DNA of 64,000 nt from Arcuatula senhousia. Lineage: Eukaryota; Mollusca; Bivalvia; Mytilida; Mytilidae. This document shows, one piece after another, positions 35,101 through 45,638 of this stretch. Position 1 is the stretch's first letter, and each line of letters begins with the position of its first letter. The translations under genes were made by a program, and so were the position numbers. The notes under the pieces were generated by a model. The model was not told the DNA's origin. It worked only from the letters and a program-made list of their open reading frames with translations, and did no database searches. The stretch lies in NCBI GenBank assembly GCA_963971305.1, contig OZ020303.1, forward strand, positions 38,180,106-38,244,105, read 5' to 3'.

Positions 35101-35973
35101 TGTCTATTTTGACCCTTAAAAAAGTCTAAGTCAGCTCAGAAAACAGGAAGTAGATGCACGACTGACCTGGAAAGAGGAGGCACAGTACAACTCATCACGC
35201 TAAAGCTGCATACCAAATTTGAAATCAATCCCTTCAGTAGAAGCTGAGAAATCTGTTACGAAAGTTTGTTACGGACGGACAGACGGCCGGACAAGGTGAT
35301 TGCAATATAGCCCCCTCTCTTACGAGTGGGGGTATAATTTATGAATGAAATTTATGGAATGCCATTCATATAATTGCAGTGAAACCACCACCGCTAAAAT
35401 AGATTTCTCTTTTCTGCCAAATTATTAAAGATATCAAAAGCCTAATTTTTAGCAGATTTGCAAATTACCAATAAAAAGGAATATTGTGCATATTATTTTT
35501 GAGACAAATTTTATTGCAGCTTTATGTATCAAGCCTGCCCTTAAGGGCTCGTATGATACGTGCCTTGATACAAATATCATGAATGCAGGTACAGTCCAGG
35601 AAATTAGCATTTGAAAATCACTTGCCCGAATCCTTGATTTTTTGTTTTTGTTCTCTAATATAAATTTCCTCTCAATTTAACTTGCCAAAAAGGATTTTTA
35701 CTGGCCAGGGGCAAGCGGGTCAATTTCACAGACTGCAGGTATTGTTGTTTTTAGACAATCAAGAAATATACCTGTAGTTGGCTTGCCATCATTGAGTTCT
35801 CCAAAGAACTCTTGCCACCACTTTTTATCTTCTTCTCTTTTAAAATAAGAAAACGATTTTTCAACACTAGACTTCAGTTTCTCCAACTCTAATTTCTGGT
35901 ATGACGGCTCCAATAGTTGTGGTGATCCAAGTGGATTTGTAAGAAGAAGCTTCTCTTTTGTTTCCATCCAAGT
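32185..35973 (-). CDS. Gene D: spliced gene with acidic linker and C-terminal small-barrel-like domain
   Basis: Three minus-strand exons join in phase: 35973-35772 (starts TWMETKEK, ends phase 1), 34630-34500 and 32556-32185 (TAA at 32187-32185). Together they code for about 234 residues. The first exon is helical and charged (KLELEKLKSSVEKSFSYFK, KKWWQEFFGEL). The second has an acidic run (EVEQEDDEVDFSDEDD). The last has a chromo/Tudor/SH3-like pattern: GEMVLLKKEEY...WPQVAQILEV...VKVHWFKG...NWKPC, then GKLPKTAKDF. Such barrels often bind histone tails or nucleic acid; this is inference from pattern only. A phase-0 first exon may lie at 46633-46671. Divergent to gene C, 2.3 kb away. Confidence 0.75.
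32794..33508. mobile_element. 715-bp TA-flanked MITE in a gene D intron
   Basis: Starts CAGTAAAACCTGTCCAAACC and ends GGTTTGGACAGTTTTCACTG, an imperfect inverted repeat of about 24 bp, with TA on each side (32792-32793, 33509-33510). The GTTCGGTTT motif recurs through the element. Tc1/mariner (pogo-like) non-autonomous element; no transposase frame. Confidence 0.88.
33511..34320. other. Gene D intron, nothing recognised except a repeat R fragment
   Basis: 34085-34150 (TTGTTGAAGGCTATTGGCTG) matches part of repeat R. The remainder is AT-rich without structure. Confidence 0.4.
34330..34468 (+). repeat. Family X 3' end fragment
   Basis: A (GACA)n run then CACCAAGTGATGGCAATAGC and AGTCAGGTGTGCTAAA matches the right end of the element at 25234-26436; the rest is missing. 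Confidence 0.7.
34925..35340 (+). repeat. Array-family element with two 190-bp units
   Basis: It starts CAAGGGGTTGCACTTAGTC, contains two units with CTAAAGCT(A/G)(T/C)ATACCAAATTTG and GAAATCTGTTACGAAA, and ends in GACGGACAGACGGCC ... ATAGCCCCC ... GGGGGTATAAT. The TAGCCCCC and GGGGGTATA blocks form an inverted pair near the 3' end. It lies in the gene D intron. Confidence 0.75.
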
Positions 35974-36252
35974 CTAAAATATTAAATAACACTGCATGAT
36001 ATTGCATTTTGTCGCTCTTTTAGTCATAAGCTAAATACATTCTAGCAGATAAGTATGCTGTATGAAAAGGGAGTACAAAAGAAAGACAAACAACATGTAT
36101 ATTTTAACTTTTAAAAACTCAACAGCAAGTTTTCTATTTGGCAATTTGTTTAAACTCTACAAGTGACAAAACTGAACAAGTGAATTTACTAATCAGATGA
36201 ATTTAAAATACCTAACACCAAAAATCAAATTAGCCCTCAGGTAGATCAATTT

Positions 36253-36782
36253 AAACAAGAGGCTACCAGGAGCCTGAATCGCTCACATGAACTACACAGA
36301 TACACATATTTTGTATTGTGCTTAACCATATGCAATTTAAATTTTTGAAATATCTTGTATAGTTTTCAAGATATATGGCTAAATAAATGCAAAATTTTGG
36401 AAAAAATCCAGAAAAAGGGCAATAACTCCTACATCGTTTGTTGGATCTTTTAAAAATTTCTGGGCAGGTAGATCTTGAGGTGCTGATCCCTTTTACCCTA
36501 TGCCAGAATTTTGATATCTGTTACCGTTTTTGAGTTATTTGCAAAAAACTGTAATTTGCCCCCTATGTTCTATTTTTAGCCATGGCGGCTATGTTTTTTT
36601 ACGAATCAAAAATCCGAACGATAGTTTTGTACACATAATGCCACTAAACAACTGCATCAAGTTTGGTTGCAATTGGACTTATGGTGCCCGACAAGTTAAC
36701 GTTTGAAAAATTGTTTACAGACGACAAAGACGGACGCCAAGTGATGGTAAAAGCTCACGTGGACCTTCGGTCCAGGTGAGCT
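36253..36782 (+). mobile_element. Family X element, 530-bp copy
   Basis: Starts AAACAAGAGGCTACCAGGAG and GCTCACATG, ends GGACCTTCGGTCCAGGTGAG-CT. Lacks the internal 150-bp array of the 25234 copy but shares GGGCAATAACTCCTAC and AGCCATGGCGGC blocks with the 57492 copy. Located between genes D and C. Confidence 0.85.
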
Positions 36783-37134
36783 TAAAAAGGTCTTAATAAA
36801 AGGTCTTAATAAAATTATTGTAAATGGTCAGCTGAGTTTGGTAGTAAAACACCTGATTTCTTTCCTTGCTAAGCACATGTTTGATATTTTTGGTCCTTGA
36901 TGTGGCTTCCTGTTTCGATTTTGATTTTTGTGTCGCTTTGTCCCAATTTGGAAGGTTTTTGTTTTAATGTTTTACTTGACATCATTTAATTTTAGGTCCA
37001 AATATCACTGTCTTTAGTTGTCGATTCTATATTGTTGTTGGTTTGTGGGAGTTGTGTCACATACACATACTCATTATTTTCTACTTAATGGTTTACCTTA
37101 TCTGTTGACCACTTTTTGTAGAAAAAAGTTGTTT
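36783..37134. other. Intergenic, repeat R fragment
   Basis: 36880-37090 matches repeat R (GGTTTGTGGGAGTTGTGTCAC). No exon for gene C with the needed phase-0 donor was found here. Confidence 0.45.
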
Positions 37135-37950
37135 GTCCATCTTTCTTTTTTTCAGTCCGTCCGTCTGTGATCATAGTTTGTGAACGCAACTCCTCTGAAA
37201 CTACTGAACAGAATTTAACGAAACTTGGTATGTAGGTAGGACATCATATGTAGATGTGCATACTACCAGGAATTTTTTATCCGTCAAATTTTGTTGGTCA
37301 GTCCGTCAGTCCGTCCGTCCGTCTGTGATCATAGTTTGTGAACATAACTCTGAAACTACTGAACATAATTTAACGAAACTGGGTATGTAGGTAGGACATC
37401 ATATGTAGATGTGCATGCTACCAGGAATTTTTGATCCGTCAAATTTTGTTGGAGTTATGGCCCTTTGGACTTAGAAAATTGCTGAAAACTGTCATAACAG
37501 TTCGTGAACGCAACTCCTCTGAAACTACTGAACAGAATTTAACGAAACTTGGTATGTAGGTAGGACATCATATGTAGATGTGCATACTACCAGGAATTTT
37601 TGATCCGTCAAATTTTGTTGGAGTTATGGCCCTTTGGACTTAGAAAATTGCTGAAAACTGTCATAACAGTTCGTGAACGCAACTCCTCTGACACTACTGA
37701 ACAGAATTTTACGAAACTTGGTATGTAGGTAGGACATCATATGAAGATGTGCATACTACCAGGAATTTTTGATCCGTCAAATTTTGTTGGAGTTATGGTC
37801 CTTTGGACTTAGAAAATTGCTGAAAACTGTGATCACAGTTCGTGAACGCAACTTCTCTTAAATTACTGAACAGAATTTAACGAAACTTAGTATGCAAGAA
37901 ATAAAACATATGTAACTGTGTATGTTATCACAAATTTTTAATTCGCAAAA
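37135..37950 (+). repeat. Array of about five 165-bp units between genes D and C
   Basis: The block GAACGCAACTCCTCTGAAAC ... GTATGTAGGTAGGACATCAT ... GCTGAAAACTGT repeats starting near 37168, 37327, 37491, 37660 and 37829, preceded by GTCCGTCCGTCTG. The unit resembles the common 'GGAC-run plus array' layout. Adjacent units are very similar, so expansion or homogenisation is recent. Confidence 0.85.
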
Positions 37951-38198
37951 GTTTACGAGCTCAAGGTTAATTTTTATAGTCCAATAGCAGAACGCGTGGG
38001 GTATGTGAGCGTGCTCACTACTTAAGGTTCTTTCATTTCTTATACTCTGATTCAGGTCATTCTCGCACACAGTTTCTAAATTTATTTAAAAACTGCCCAC
38101 CGGAATCACTCGAGTCCAATTTCCTTATGTAGATCAAATTTGTCCAACTGTTTTAGCTACAATGATTTCATTAATCATTTTGCCCTGTTTACTTCTTC

Positions 38199-38257
38199 AA
38201 TTAAATCATAGATCTGTATATTAAATAGTATTTAATATACAGGTCTATGATTAAATT
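38199..38257. promoter_or_regulatory. 59-bp near-perfect palindrome upstream of gene C exons
   Basis: Two 29-bp arms match at 27 positions around a single central G (38228); the arms contain ATCATAGATCTGTATATT and its inverse. It could form a stable hairpin or cruciform. It lies 59 bp before the first recognised gene C exon. Function unknown; it may be a small foldback insertion. Confidence 0.7.
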
Positions 38258-38316
38258 AATCCTTATGGAGATATGAAGTTAAAGGATACATATGTATTTT
38301 TGTAATTTAATTTCAG

Positions 38317-41300
38317 ATATACTTTAAAGGAGTATCATCAAGACTAACACTCCAAAAAGATCAATTCAGAGGTAGTGTCATAGACATAAAAACATATAAA
38401 AGGTCTAAAGTTACCGGTACCAAAGTTGCCAGCCAATCAAAGGAAAAAACTCAAAAAAGCATTAACATATTGGAAGCTGAGGAAGAACCGGCACATAAAA
38501 AGAAGATCATTGGTAAATTACTAATACTATAATACATTTACCTTGCATATCAATAAAATGAGGTAATTCAGTTGGCCAATTGGGTCCTGGAACTGTCTTT
38601 CAACAGTTGATGAAATGTGTCCTGTGACTATAATAGTGTCACACCGCATCATGTGCTGTATGCTTTTACATGCCAAAATTGAAACGTCAAATTAAACAAG
38701 CTACATGTATAATAAATTCAATAATTATAAGCCATAATTACACTCGACTCCTTATGAAGTATAATGTAGAAACTGCCATTAAGGATTACCCATTTTCATT
38801 CCTAATCTTATTTACATTTTTATATTGAAGGTGAGTTTACAGTTGACCTTGAGAAACTACTGGAACCACCAGAAACATTTAAGTGTAGAAATGTACGTGG
38901 GGAATGGGTACAACAGCTTAAAAGTAGGATGAGGAAACTACAAGAGCTGCCCTCCGGAACAATTCTTCCAGTCATTGTGGATCCAGAAAAGGTAATTAAT
39001 AGATGACATTTTAATATTTTAATCATATTAGTATGGTGGTCCACCCTGAGCCATGAGTCTTGTCATATGTAATATGCCACAGTTGCATTTAAAATGGCAC
39101 CTTAATGAGATTACAATATAGAATGTCTTCTATTCGGCTGTAGCCTAAGAAACATGAAAAAAACTGCAAAACATGAACTCATGAAACTATTTATAGTTAA
39201 AACTGCCAAAATACTTGTACCGGTAGAGAAAAATTGTTATCACATTTACAACAATAAAATACCAAAATTTACCAGTAATAAATTCCAGTAAATTCACCGT
39301 TGATATTGTTTTACTTAAAATTTCTTGAAACCTAAGAAGTCAGGTGAGCGATTCAGGCTCCTGGGAACCTCTTGTTTACTTTAAAACAATAACATACAGA
39401 CATGTACATAGATCTTCAGCAAGATCTGACATACATTTTTCAATTTAGGCCAGTTTATATTTTAAAAAGTAAAGTGGCAGGACATCATACATGTCATATA
39501 ATTTTCTATTGGATGCCCTAATTTATGTGAATATTTTTATGTGTACATGTATATATACATTTATATTTTTTTCAGTTCTCAAGTGTTGAAGAGTTCAATT
39601 CTTTGAACACTCAGATTAATGATTGTGATTTGTTTCTATTGGGTGGAAACCATCTGATGCTAGCATTAAAGCAGCTTGCCAATGAAGGAGTGGAAATTGC
39701 TAAGTAAGATGTTTTACATCTTATTATTATAATAATAATTCTTATTACTTACAAATGAATAAAATATAAAATGTATAATTTAATCAATGGAAACCAAAAT
39801 AAGCAATTTCTCGTTATCATCATGCATGTGTGTCTTTTCCAATGACAAGAAAAGTTAAACAGAAAGACCCATTTTACTGAACTAAATGAAAAGAGTTGTT
39901 GGTTTACAATTTTTTGTTGTTGCTAAAACTGCACTGTAGGACTAGCTCTCAGACTGCCGAGTCAGGCCCGTACACCCCCTTTGAAAACCAACAAGTACTA
40001 TTAAACTCGGCGTTTTGATTCAACTGTGACTATTAAAGTTGACGTTTTGTATGAAAAAGTCTATTTCGCACCCCCCTTAGGAAAATCCTGTGTACGGGCA
40101 TGCTAGTGATATCAAGGTTAAGTCTTTACATTACCAAACATTGATCAGTATTTATTTGTTTTGATAGGGAAATGAACATTTTGCTTTATGCTGGACTTAC
40201 CCCAGAAGAAGCAAGGTCAGTTGGAAACAAGCATAATTTCCAAATGCAAACACTTCCAGTGACCTTTCAGGTAATTAGATCATTAAGTATGTACTGTAAC
40301 AATTGTATCCATAGTCTTGTACACAGAAAACTAGTAAAATTGATTTTGTTTTGTAACAAGCAGTGATTCTAGACAAATTAGCCACAAAAGTCTTACTTGA
40401 AAAGCAAATTTGAAAAAAATACCGCATTTAGGGCCAAATAAGGCAGTTTGTGAAATTACTACTTTGGACTGTGATATTTACATTTTACAAACTCAAAGCT
40501 TAAGTTAATTACAAATGCTTAAGCTTTGACTGTGTAAAACATAGTTTTGAACAGCATATATTAAATATGCTATTAATGTCAAGAAAAATCTAAATAAATT
40601 TCTGAACTATAATATAATTTTTATCTTTTTTTTAGCAAAAAGTTGAACAGGCAAGATTGTTCCATTTAGAAGGCATCCAAGGTATGGAACTTGTCAAGAA
40701 AATCCAAAAAATTAGCCACGAAGTAGACAACAGTGACACAAAAGTAAGGCATTAAAAGTAATGTTATATACATACGATAGTTTATAGTTATTGGTGTTGG
40801 GAAGCTTGGGTTCATGTGCACTATGTAAAAAGTGACTCATTAAAATTTAATGCCTAGAATACCAATATTAACCCGAAAACCAATTTTCAAGTGATTGAAA
40901 TTTTGGCCAATTTGGCCACCAGTTGGCCAATTGCCCAAAATGGCCAGTCATAGAAAATTTTTCTTATCAACATACTGTTAAAGAACACCCATTTTACCCA
41001 GAAAACCAAATTTCAAGTGATTTGGACAAAGTTTAAAAAAAAAAAATCCTAAAATTGAATTTGGATTATATATGCTTCATTATAAAGAAGAAATATGACA
41101 AAAGCGAGGTATTGAATGTATTCTGATATAACAAACAAAAACAAATGTGTTAAAATCTTTCCAGTTTAAATATGGCGATCCTCCGTTTGTTACAGCAGGT
41201 CAATTGTGAGTTTTATGTGGTTCGTTATCCATTGAATGAAAATGAGTTTTACAAAAATATTGCATTAGGATATGAATTAATCATTCATTATCATATTAGC

Positions 41301-43503
41301 TCTAATAATATAAATGTTATATGGACCCAGCACAAAACTGGGGACAAGGGCTGGCTGAAGCTCGCCCGTCTACTAGTTTGCAACTTAAGCCTCATCAATT
41401 TAACATCTAATTCAGAGCTAATATTCTAATAATTTATGGATATTATTTGTATTTTCAGAAAAACAAAGACAGCTGTAGCACATTAAAAGCTATTGCCACC
41501 TACACAGATGCAAACTACAGCATATTTAAAGAATTGGTGGTGCTTTTTGAACAGCAAAATGGGTGTGATAGAAGTATTCCACAAAAGGTAGTTTATACTT
41601 ACCTGTAGGTGTAATTTGAAATTCACTCAATCGAAAAATTGAAAAGCCAAATAAAAATGAGTATGAAGAGCAATATATATATATAAATCCAAAGTATCAA
41701 ACAGACTGCCAAAATAATTTAAATATGGCCTTTTATAGAAAAAATTAAGATACATGTAGTGTCAGTGTAATTTTATTTATATAATATTCACATGTGGTTG
41801 CTGTCATTATTTAATTGAAAATAACGAGAAGTGGCATAAATAATTGTGACACAACTCCCACAAAACAACAACAATTTAGAATCCACAACGAAAGACAGTG
41901 AGTAGCCTTCAACAAAGCCAGCAGGTGCTGCTAGCCATCTTGCTATTGGCCCAAGGACAAAACTCAAACCAATCCCAGCATCACAAATAAAAGACCCCCC
42001 TTCTGGGCATAAAACAACAAACAAAAGCATGGAAAACATCACAAACATGAACATGAAAGCCTTAGGGCTGTTCCAGAATTAAATGTGGGGGGGGGGTGGG
42101 GTGGGGTGGGGTCGGGAGGCACCTCTTTTTCATATGTGGTGGGTGGTGGGTGTTTGAGAAATATTTTTTGTAAGGAAACTATTGTGAAAAATCTATTATT
42201 ATTTCATGGGTGGTGGGGTAAAAAAAGTTGCCTCCTCCCCACACACACACATACACATGAACATTTAATTCTGGAACAGCCCTTTGCACAGGCATAGTTA
42301 TTTATTTTTATAACATTTTCAAATTACAGCTTTTTAGAGCTTTACAAGGGACAGATGAAAAAACCATTTTCACATGCCTCTCCTCAGCCAAAGATGAGGG
42401 GATGGGGAAGACATCTGAACGACTAGAAAAGGCCAAAACAAGGGACCAGTTAAGAAGTCTAGTCTGCACTAATCTCAATATGGCCAGCTGGGAAGAAGTT
42501 GTTCAGATGTTTCCCCATATTGAAATAGACCCATATATAGGTAAATTTCAAACAGCTGAAATGTCTCGATCATAAGTAAATCTAATTGTAACATCATAAT
42601 CAGTTTGAGGAATAAAAGGTCTTAAGTAGCTGTTTTTTTCTAAAGATCATGCAGGCCCTATAAATATGGAGATTCGTGGTGGACAAATACCCATATTTCT
42701 GAATGCATTTTCTGAATTCTGCATGAATTGATGCCAATTTTGAAATACATTAAAACTCTGTTGTATTTTAAATTTGTACGAATAGCAGAACTGTTTGAAG
42801 ATATATTCCACCTTTATTATACTCCATGCAGAGGGTAAAATGTTTTTGACTGATCCGCCAGTCCATCTGTCAGGACAGATATTCATTTTGGCATAAGATG
42901 TTTAAACTTTGATAATTAAAGAAGCAAATTGAAAATAAAGGTTACAACATAATTGGAGATCAATCTCAGTCCAAAAATTGAAAACAAGTTTAATTCTTCT
43001 TGATTTAAGAGTGAATTCAATATATATTATTATACTTACATTGACAAATATGCGCTCCACTCAGGGTAAAATAATAACGAAAACAATGGCAACCCATGTT
43101 AAAATCTCCAATAAACCACGGGCGGCCATGGATTATTTCTTAAGTTTTATATCCCTCACCTGATATGTCACTTTATATGTATACTTTTTTACTATTGTAC
43201 TGATTATAAATGATAATAGGTCAATGTTTGGCCTTAAATTTCAATTTTCAATTTCTTTTTGCAGAAATGAAGCTCAAAAGAAAATTTTCCCCTAATGAAT
43301 TTTTGCAGTATTGCAAGGGACTGACTGATGTACCAGAAACACAACCCCCTGAGGAAGATATGCAATCTGACTGGAATGTTGATATTAGTATTTCAAACAA
43401 TGGGCAACAATTACCTTTAGATGACAATTTGAAAAACATCATTGAATTACACAAAAGGATAATTGTTAAAGCAATTCAAAAAGCAATGCCAAATGAACCA
43501 TAA
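38317..43503 (+). CDS. Gene C: eight-exon gene with ParB/sulfiredoxin-like motif, 5' end missing
   Basis: Exons 38317-38512, 38831-38991, 39576-39703, 40168-40270, 40636-40743, 41459-41587, 42330-42540 and 43265-43503 all have AG/GT borders and join without a frame break into 424 residues ending ...MPNEP-stop. The first starts in phase 0 without ATG, so an upstream exon is missing. Residues 1-65 are basic. Residues 100-160 read TILPVIVDPEKFSSVEEF ... CDLFLLGGNHLMLALKQL, like the 'hhDG/GNHRxxAL' core of ParB/sulfiredoxin-fold proteins (ParB nucleases, kinases); that call is tentative. The rest is mostly helical. It lies within both candidate giant elements, so it may be transposon cargo or machinery. 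AATAAA near 43805 may end it. Confidence 0.88.
39341..39378 (-). repeat. Family X end fragment in a gene C intron
   Basis: GTCAGGTGAGCGATTCAGGC ... CCTCTTGTTT is the reverse of the family X 5' end; only about 38 bp remain. Short solo ends like this suggest end-derived truncation or that the terminal hairpin is itself dispersed. Confidence 0.65.
41820..42060 (-). repeat. Repeat R copy in a gene C intron
   Basis: Contains GACACAACTCCCACAAAAC, GAATCCACAACGAAAGACAG and GCCTTCAACAAAGCCAGC, the reverse of blocks at 34090-34160 and 36990-37075. The minus ORF of 88 residues is a repeat shadow. Confidence 0.65.
42063..42285. mobile_element. Foldback MITE with 22-23-bp perfect inverted ends
   Basis: The left end AGGGCTGTTCCAGAATTAAA (continuing TGT) and right end (ACA then) TTTAATTCTGGAACAGCCCT are perfect inverted repeats enclosing about 175 bp of G-rich sequence with a (CA)n patch. 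It sits 45 bp before the acceptor of gene C exon 7, close enough to affect splicing. Confidence 0.88.
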
Positions 43504-43800
43504 AAAATGTCTGCTTCCTTTTTTTCAAGACTTCAAAAATAAAAGTCGGATTTTTTTTCGCCACTGGTCCAAATTCCTGTTAAATTTGAACATCAATGTT
43601 TTGCAATTTTTAAGGAATTGTTTATTAGACCTAAAGTTTTTTAATCAAATCTTGTCAAAAGTATTGTTTGGCCATATAAAAATGAAAATATGGCAGAAAG
43701 GTTTATATACCATTTCCAATTAGTCAATCTAAATTTAATCGGACGGACACTGATGCCATGCTTTTCTGGAAAATTTACAAATTCAGAAACCAATGTCAAA

Positions 43801-43818
43801 ATAAAAAATAAATAAAAA
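43801..43818 (+). promoter_or_regulatory. Candidate polyadenylation signal of gene C
   Basis: Overlapping AATAAA hexamers (AAAAATAAATAAAAAG) about 300 bp after the gene C stop codon at 43503. Confidence 0.4.
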
Positions 43819-44064
43819 GCCGACCTACAGACCCTTTTTTTTCTGCAATGGAAGCAAGAAACAAACATATTTTTTATTTTGGCCTTATTATTAAATTAGA
43901 ATATTATAAGAATAATTTGCATTTTTTAACTGTAGTACAGTGCTCTTGAAATTTCACAATTTTGTAAAGAACCATTTATTATTTTTATCAAATGAAATTA
44001 AAGAATTTGTCACTGTGAAAAATTTTAGTGGAAATTTTCTCAAAATTTGTCATTTTTATGTAAC

Positions 44065-44248
44065 ATGAAGCTCAAAAGAAAATTTTTCCCTAATGAATTT
44101 TTGCAGTATTGCAAGGGACTGACTGATGTACCAGAAACACAACCCCCTGAGGAAGATATGCAATCTGACTGGAATGTTGATATTAGTATTTCAAACAATG
44201 GGCAACAATTACCTTTAGATGACAATTTGAAAAACATCATTGAATTAC
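44065..44248 (+). pseudogene. Duplicated 184-bp piece of gene C last exon
   Basis: Identical without indels to 43267-43450 (one or two substitutions), starting at ATGAAGCTC two bases inside the last exon and stopping mid-exon at GAATTAC. Upstream intron sequence is not shared and no acceptor precedes it. Downstream it runs into SINE-like sequence at 44300. The resulting 131-residue frame is therefore chimeric and probably not a protein. The near-identity implies a recent event. Confidence 0.9.
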
Positions 44249-44294
44249 GGTTACCCTTAACAAATTTAATAGAGTTCCTAAAAATTTGTCCCCC

Positions 44295-44385
44295 TTGCAA
44301 GACCCGGGTGGCGAATAGGCCTGCAGCAGAGCCCAGCTTGGTTGGTAAAAGTCCCCTAAGAGCATCCTTTAGAACCCTGGGTTTT
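44295..44385 (+). repeat. SINE-like family S, 5' fragment
   Basis: CAAGACCCGGGTGGCGAATAGG, CTGCAGCAGAGCCCAGCTTGG and GGTAAAAGTCCCCTAAGAGC match the 5' third of 52615-53091 and 55911-56438. It is 5'-end only, abutting the duplicated gene C exon piece. Confidence 0.75.
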
Positions 44386-44399
44386 TTCATATATAGCTA

Positions 44400-45182
44400 T
44401 CAATTTAAAACTAAGAAGTTTAATTTATTTTGTAAAACATGAACAGAACAAAGGAATGGAAAATCCCTTTTAATAAAATTAAACGACATTTAGATCATTT
44501 TGTTGTAATGTATGAATTTCATATGTGGTTTATTTGCCTATGTAGTTTATGTATTGCATTTGTAAATGAATTAATAAATTAATATGTTCACACTTACCAG
44601 TACAATCCATATGATGATCATATGACTAACTTTTTTTATGCATTAAAATTATGAGAAGGTACATGTACTATCAAATGTATTGTTAATACACTTTGTATAA
44701 CTATTAGAAATGAATATGATTAATATATCAAACGATGCATTGTTTTCATTTATTATTGACTTACACAATAATAAAAAATAGTGATCATTGAAATGGCATT
44801 AAGTGGTGTTTTATGTTAAATTGTAAACACAATTTTCAAACTTGACAACAAGTTAGATCTGTTTAACAGAATTACTGAACAGAGATCAATCTCATACTAG
44901 TCCAAAAATGGAAGACAAATTCAGTTCTACTAGAGAGTTTGTCGACTGTAATGGTCATGACTTGGTACAGTCACTTAAAATAAAATGGTGGGTTAAACCA
45001 GGTTTTATGGCACACCAAACCCCCTTTCCATTGTATAAACTTGGAAGGACAAACAATATGTCTTATAAAGCTTACATCTTGTATTCATACATTCTGCATT
45101 GTTAAGCATTAAGCATTGAAAGGGTACAAAATAACAAAACATGTCCTATCATGTAAATCATTGTGCGGGGGAAAACAGATTT
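44400..45182. other. AT-rich spacer, small repeat fragments only
   Basis: 44870-45050 shares ACAGAGATCAATCTCATA ... GACTTGGTAC with 29560-29625 and GGGTTAAACCAGGTTTTATGG with 52430-52460. No gene recognised. Confidence 0.45.
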
Positions 45183-45638
45183 CCTTTATTTATAGGAAAG
45201 TATTCAGAGTGCGGCGCACAACAGATTTCCTTGAATAAAAAGACAATATTCAGTATTGTAAAGCATTGTGCGTCGCACAACAGATTTCCTTGAATACTAA
45301 GACAATATTGAGCATTGTAAAGCATTGTGCGACACACAACAGATTTCCTTGAATACTAAGACAATATTCAGTATTGTAAAGCAACAGATTTCCATTACCA
45401 CTTGCACAAACAAAGCATTGTGCGGCGCACAATAGATTAAACTTGACCCAGAGAGTAGACATGGTAATTATATAGTACACATATCTAAATTCTGAATCAG
45501 AATTGCAAGATTTTAAAAGAATCCTCAGATACACTGAAAACTGAGAAAATGAAAACACGTTAGTTTAATTTTCTCAGCTGAAAATGACAGAGTCCATAAT
45601 AAATAATAAGTCCAACTTAAAATAATAGGCTGTTTATA
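45183..45638 (-). repeat. Right inverted-repeat arm with 59-bp palindromic units
   Basis: The reverse complement matches the left arm 28015-29010 (without the MITE at 28063-28500), including units with TTGTGCGACGCACAA and TTGTGCGCCGCACAA. A 45541-45588 insertion flanked by CTGAGAAAAT/ATTTTCTCAG is specific to this arm. The 102-residue minus ORF only reads the repeats. Confidence 0.85.

Larger units (their letters stand above)
28015..45638. mobile_element. Candidate 17.6-kb unit bounded by inverted repeats with palindromic arrays
   Basis: TATAAACAGCCTATTATTT at 28015 is repeated inverted, ending at 45638, and homology continues inward for several hundred bases including 59-bp tandem units. 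Homology stops abruptly outside both ends. Neither arm has the opposite end of the same element close by, which favours the terminal repeats of one large unit over two solo copies. TA flanks are possible. It encloses genes C and most of D and several MITEs. A possible gene D first exon lies outside (46633-46671), which argues against full independence of this unit from the 33-kb element. Confidence 0.45.

Noticed and set aside
44047..44442. 131-residue ORF as a paralogue of gene C
   Set aside because: It is a 184-bp exon fragment fused by chance to SINE-like sequence; no acceptor or independent start evidence.
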